Shown piece by piece: positions 5,618 to 8,214 of a stretch of DNA of 8,214 nt (positions within the stretch are counted from its first letter, which is position 1; each line of letters begins with the position of its first letter). The notes beneath the pieces were generated by a model, which did not search any database, had not been told where the DNA came from, and saw only the letters and a program-made list of their open reading frames with translations. Where the stretch lies: NCBI GenBank assembly GCA_003220955.1, contig QHTW01000046.1, positions 13,782-21,995 of the forward strand, read 5' to 3'. Source of the stretch: Gemmatimonadota bacterium (GTDB lineage Bacteria; Gemmatimonadota; Gemmatimonadetes; Gemmatimonadales; GWC2-71-9). Position numbers and translations under genes: made by a program.

Positions 5618-5645
5618 TGGGACGGCTCCCCCATCGATCATGGTG

Positions 5646-5655
5646 AGACTAGCTT
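5646..5655. promoter_or_regulatory. Possible shared -10 region between lipoprotein and DUF72 genes
   Basis: Around a central CTAG (5649-5652), TAGCTT (5650-5655) faces the DUF72 gene 7 nt from its ATG. TAGTCT on the other strand (5651-5646) faces the lipoprotein gene, leaving a ~20-nt leader that contains its Shine-Dalgarno. Both are only TAnnnT-grade matches and neither has a convincing -35. Confidence 0.3.
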
Positions 5656-5662
5656 TGCCGCG

Positions 5663-6367
5663 ATGCCGCGGCTGCACGTCGGTACATCCGGTTACAACTT
5701 CCCGGAATGGAAGGGAAGCTTCTACCCGCCCAAGCTCCCGAGCTCCAAGTGGCTCGAGTACTACGCGCAACAATTGGGCACCGTCGAGATCAACTACACG
5801 TTTTATCGCACGCCCACCGCCAAAACCATCGCCGGTTGGGACGCGGCGACTCCGGCTGGATTCACCTTCGTGGTGAAGGCCCCACAGCGCATCACTCACT
5901 TCGCCCGCCTGCGAAACATCGACGAACCGCTGCGATACTTCTGTGATACAGTTCGCAAGCTCACTGCCAAGCTAGGGCCAGTATTATTTCAATTACCCCC
6001 AAACTTCAAGAAGGACCTCGCGCGTCTCGGGGACCTTCTGACACAATTCCCGACAGATGTCCGCGCGGCGTGTGAGTTCCGTCACGCATCGTGGTGGTCA
6101 GACGACGTCTACGAGCTGTTGCGGAGCACGAACACCGCGTTGTGCATCGCGGATACAGAGGAAGGGACGACGCCGCTCGTCACGACCGCCGACTTCGGAT
6201 ACGTGCGGCTACGCGACGAGGGCTATGCTGAAGCCGGGCTCAAGGAGTGGGTACAAAAAATCCAGGCGCTAGGGGGCGCCTGGACTGATGCGTACGTCTT
6301 CTTCAAGCACGAAGCGAAAGGAGTTGGCCCCAAACTGGCGGCCGAGTTCCGGCAACTCTTCGGCTAG
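5663..6367 (+). CDS. DUF72 (YecE-like) TIM-barrel protein
   Basis: The 234-residue product matches the DUF72 family from end to end: HVGTSGYNFPEWKGSFYP (5-22), VEINYTFYRTP (41-51), FTFVVKAPQRITHFARL (67-83), GPVLFQLPPNF (105-115), CEFRHASWW (137-145), YVRLRDEGY (180-188) and DAYVFFKHE (209-217). The family folds as a TIM barrel with a conserved charged and aromatic pocket. Its biochemical function is not established, although structural likeness to endonuclease IV and xylose isomerase barrels has prompted ideas of a nucleic-acid or sugar substrate. The start is the ATG at 5663, which fits the family's usual beginning; the open frame extends upstream only because it lies opposite the lipoprotein gene. 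No Shine-Dalgarno is seen. It ends within ku (shared CTAG), and its 3' part carries ku's terminator on the opposite strand. The common tip YFNN is here FFKH. Confidence 0.94.
   Translation: MPRLHVGTSGYNFPEWKGSFYPPKLPSSKWLEYYAQQLGTVEINYTFYRTPTAKTIAGWDAATPAGFTFVVKAPQRITHFARLRNIDEPLRYFCDTVRKLTAKLGPVLFQLPPNFKKDLARLGDLLTQFPTDVRAACEFRHASWWSDDVYELLRSTNTALCIADTEEGTTPLVTTADFGYVRLRDEGYAEAGLKEWVQKIQALGGAWTDAYVFFKHEAKGVGPKLAAEFRQLFG
6255..6284 (-). terminator. Intrinsic terminator of ku, inside the DUF72 gene
   Basis: On the minus strand a 9-bp GC-rich stem, TCCAGGCGC/GCGCCTGGA (6284-6276 with 6269-6261), has a 6-nt loop and is followed immediately by TTTTTT (6260-6255). This is the classical stem plus U-tract arrangement. 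It lies about 80 nt after the ku stop and is embedded antisense in DUF72 codons for KIQALGGAW. Confidence 0.8.
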
Positions 6368-7191
6368 CGCTTGCCGGCGACTTTGCGGCGCTTCGCGGGC
6401 TTCTCTTTGTCCTCGCCCGGCGCAGACTCGAGACTCTGTTTCAGCGCCTGCATCAGGTCGAGCACTTTGGTCTTCGGCGCCTCCTCCGGCTCCTCGGTGA
6501 TCTGCTTGCCTTCGACCTTCCGCTCGATCTGTTCCATCATGCGCTCGCGCACGTTGTCCTTGTACTTCTTGGCGTCGAAGTCCTCGATGGCCGCCTGGTC
6601 GATCAGCTTGATCGCGAGGTCGAGCTCGGGCTTCTTGACCTCGACTTTGGGGATGGGAACTTCGGCGATGTCGCGGATCTCGTCGGCGTAGCGCAGCTGC
6701 TCCATCACGAGTCCGCCCTTGAGCGGCCGGACCATGATCAGGTACTGCTTGCCGCGCGCGGCGTACTGGCCGATCGCGACGCGCTTGGTCTTCTCCAGCG
6801 CTTCGGCCAGCAGCTTATAGGCGCGCTCGCCGCCCTTGTCGGGGCCGAGGAAGTACGTGCGGTCGAGGTAGATGCGATCGACCTGCTCGGCGGGCAGGAA
6901 TTCCCTGATCTCGACGGCGCCTGTTCCGCGCTCCTCGAGCGCCTTCAGCTCTTCGGGCGTGAACGTGACGTACTGCCCCTTTTGGAACTCGTAGCCCTTG
7001 ATCATGTCGCTGCGTTCGACCTTTTCGCCGTCTTTCACGCAGACATACTGCTGCTTCAGGCGCGAGCCATCCTTCTTGTGGAGCAGGTTGAACGAGATCG
7101 CGGCCTTCGACTCGCCGGCAGCGAAGAGCTGCACGGGCACGGACACGAGGCCGAACGAGACCGTGGCGGAACCGATGGAATGGGCAGCCAT
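6364..7191 (-). CDS. ku: Bacterial Ku protein, NHEJ end-binding
   Basis: The 275-residue protein is a typical prokaryotic Ku: MAAHSIGSATVSFGLVSVPVQLF at the start, YVCVKDGEKVERSDMIKGYEF (49-69), EIREFLPAEQVDRIY, YFLGPDKGGERAY and LRYADEIRD, with the Ku beta-barrel core to about residue 230. A short lysine/arginine-rich tail follows (~255-275). Homodimeric Ku rings bind double-strand break ends and recruit LigD for non-homologous end joining. Basic tails in this family help DNA binding. The start lacks a Shine-Dalgarno; TATCAT lies 8 nt upstream, suggesting a leaderless mRNA. It is divergent from ligD with 21 bp between start codons, and its stop codon shares the palindrome CTAG with the DUF72 stop. 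A strong intrinsic terminator lies inside the DUF72 gene. The protein appears intact. Confidence 0.97.
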   Translation of the reverse strand: MAAHSIGSATVSFGLVSVPVQLFAAGESKAAISFNLLHKKDGSRLKQQYVCVKDGEKVERSDMIKGYEFQKGQYVTFTPEELKALEERGTGAVEIREFLPAEQVDRIYLDRTYFLGPDKGGERAYKLLAEALEKTKRVAIGQYAARGKQYLIMVRPLKGGLVMEQLRYADEIRDIAEVPIPKVEVKKPELDLAIKLIDQAAIEDFDAKKYKDNVRERMMEQIERKVEGKQITEEPEEAPKTKVLDLMQALKQSLESAPGEDKEKPAKRRKVAGKR

Positions 7192-7197
7192 ATGGGG

Positions 7198-7206
7198 GTA
7201 TGATAC
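7198..7206. promoter_or_regulatory. Bidirectional -10 element between ku and ligD
   Basis: GTATGATAC is palindromic except for its central base. It yields TATGAT (7199-7204) towards ligD and TATCAT (7205-7200) towards ku, each five of six matches to TATAAT. Each hexamer ends exactly 8 nt before its gene's ATG, so both genes would start transcription at or within about 2 nt of the start codon. Any -35 elements would lie inside the coding regions and match poorly (about 3 of 6). Confidence 0.6.
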
Positions 7207-7212
7207 GCGCTC

Positions 7213-8214
7213 ATGCCTGCACGTCGGAAGACCCAGCCGAAGAAGGGTGACGCGCTCAGCACATATCGGGCAAAGCGCGCGTTCGATCAGTCACCCGAGC
7301 CCGGCGGGCTCGTCCCCAAGCCCGGCCTGCGGCCGGGCGGCTTGCTCATCGTGCACATGCACGACGCCACCCGGCTGCACTGGGATCTTCGACTCGAGAT
7401 GGACGGCGTCCTCAAATCGTGGGCCGTCCCCAAGGGCCCGTCCGCCACCCCAGCCGACAAACGCCTCGCCGTCAAGGTCGAAGACCACCCGCTCGAATAC
7501 GGCGACTTCGAGGGCGTGATTCCGGAGGGCAACTACGGCGCCGGGACAGTGGTGGTGTGGGACCGCGGGATCTGGGAGCCCCTCGAAGATCCGCACGAGG
7601 GACTGGAAAAAGGGAAGCTGCTGTTTACCCTGAAGGGCTACAAACTTCGGGGCCGCTGGACGCTGATCAAGCTCAAGAAGACCCAGAAGGAATGGCTCCT
7701 CATCAAGGAGCGTGACGAGTACGTCTCCACTGAGCCGTACACTAACGAATCCGTTCTGTCCGGTCTGACGAATGACGAGCTGCGCAACGCGAAGCAGCGC
7801 GCCGAGCCGATCAAGAAGGAGCTCGAGAAGCTGGGCGCGCCTAAGCGCGCGCTGCGGGTCGAGGGCACCGAGCTGATGCTGGCGGAGACGCGTGAAGAGT
7901 CGTTTAGCAGGGACGGCTGGGTATTCGAGGTGAAGCTCGACGGCTATCGGATGCGCGCCGCGTGCCAGGATGGCGAGCCGATTCTCTATTCGCGCAAAGG
8001 ACTCGAGTACACGGAGTCGTTTCCGGAGATCGCCCGCGCGGTTAAGGCGATTCCCTTCGACGGCGTGATCCTCGACGGGGAGCTGGTCGTCCTCAACGAG
8101 GCGGGACGGCCGAATTTCAATATGCTCCAGGCGCGCGCCAGGCTCGGCGCGCGTGAGGCGAAGCGGGCGGCGATCGAAGCGCCGGCGACGCTCTACGTCT
8201 TCGATCTCCTGGCG
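7213..8214 (+). CDS. ligD: ATP-dependent DNA ligase LigD (partial): phosphoesterase + ligase
   Basis: The frame from ATG 7213 is open for 334 codons to the window edge, so the 3' end is missing. An in-frame TGA at 7201-7203 excludes an earlier start. Residues ~40-165 are the 3'-phosphoesterase module, which trims 3' ribonucleotides and phosphates at breaks. By alignment to Pseudomonas LigD its metal and catalytic residues are all present: H50, H56, D58, R60, H92 and Y96. A charged linker (~185-215) precedes the nucleotidyltransferase domain, with motif I EVKLDGYR (AMP-accepting K241) and later ILDGELVVL. The order PE then ligase matches the Pseudomonas arrangement, in which a polymerase domain follows; whether one exists here lies outside the window. 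Together with the divergent ku it forms the NHEJ pair. There is no Shine-Dalgarno; TATGAT ends 8 nt before the ATG. Confidence 0.96.
   Translation, partial: MPARRKTQPKKGDALSTYRAKRAFDQSPEPGGLVPKPGLRPGGLLIVHMHDATRLHWDLRLEMDGVLKSWAVPKGPSATPADKRLAVKVEDHPLEYGDFEGVIPEGNYGAGTVVVWDRGIWEPLEDPHEGLEKGKLLFTLKGYKLRGRWTLIKLKKTQKEWLLIKERDEYVSTEPYTNESVLSGLTNDELRNAKQRAEPIKKELEKLGAPKRALRVEGTELMLAETREESFSRDGWVFEVKLDGYRMRAACQDGEPILYSRKGLEYTESFPEIARAVKAIPFDGVILDGELVVLNEAGRPNFNMLQARARLGAREAKRAAIEAPATLYVFDLLA

Noticed and set aside
5225..5662. Upstream extension of the DUF72 frame by 146 codons
   Set aside because: The extension runs antisense through the lipoprotein gene and shows no family match. DUF72 proteins begin at the MPRLHVGTSGY position.

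Overview
The window is 8.2 kb of GC-rich bacterial chromosome, tightly packed and ordinary in composition, with no sign of mobile DNA, CRISPR, tRNA or rRNA. Ku and LigD, an FCB-style coiled-coil lipoprotein, a divergent EF-P with Asn at the loop tip, and a sigma-54 regulator with an 'SDHASLLKIMRR'-type helix-turn-helix together suggest a soil-type Gemmatimonadota or related lineage. This is an inference from protein style, not a search result.

Left part (1-2571): the tail of a histidine kinase overlaps by ATGA a full NtrC-family response regulator (receiver, sigma-54 AAA+ domain, Fis-type HTH). After 142 bp comes a membrane-anchored TPR protein. The gap holds a close match to a -24/-12 sigma-54 promoter (TGGCAC-N5-CTGCT, 1564-1579), correctly placed ahead of a strong Shine-Dalgarno. 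The simplest reading is kinase -> sigma-54 activator -> TPR envelope protein. A period-7 degenerate repeat (NNGACRC) occurs both inside the regulator's linker and directly upstream of the promoter.

Middle (2575-5617): an unrecognised 237-aa protein on the minus strand, convergent with the TPR gene; an efp gene on the plus strand; a 3-methyladenine DNA glycosylase I (tag) on the minus strand whose end overlaps efp by 8 bp; and a minus-strand coiled-coil lipoprotein followed by an intrinsic-terminator-like hairpin.

Right part (5663-8214): a DUF72/YecE protein, convergent with and overlapping ku by a CTAG shared between both stop codons, then ligD, divergent from ku across only 21 bp. LigD starts with a phosphoesterase module followed by the ATP-dependent ligase domain and runs off the window. 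Ku and LigD are the two-component bacterial NHEJ machine. With tag nearby, the right half is a small DNA-repair neighbourhood.

Two expression styles coexist. The TPR gene, the unknown gene and the lipoprotein have clear Shine-Dalgarno sequences. efp, tag, DUF72, ku and ligD have none, and instead show a TAnnnT -10-like hexamer 6-9 nt before the ATG, as expected for leaderless transcripts. The ku/ligD spacer is symmetric: one GTATGATAC near-palindrome can serve as -10 for both genes, 8 nt from each start codon.
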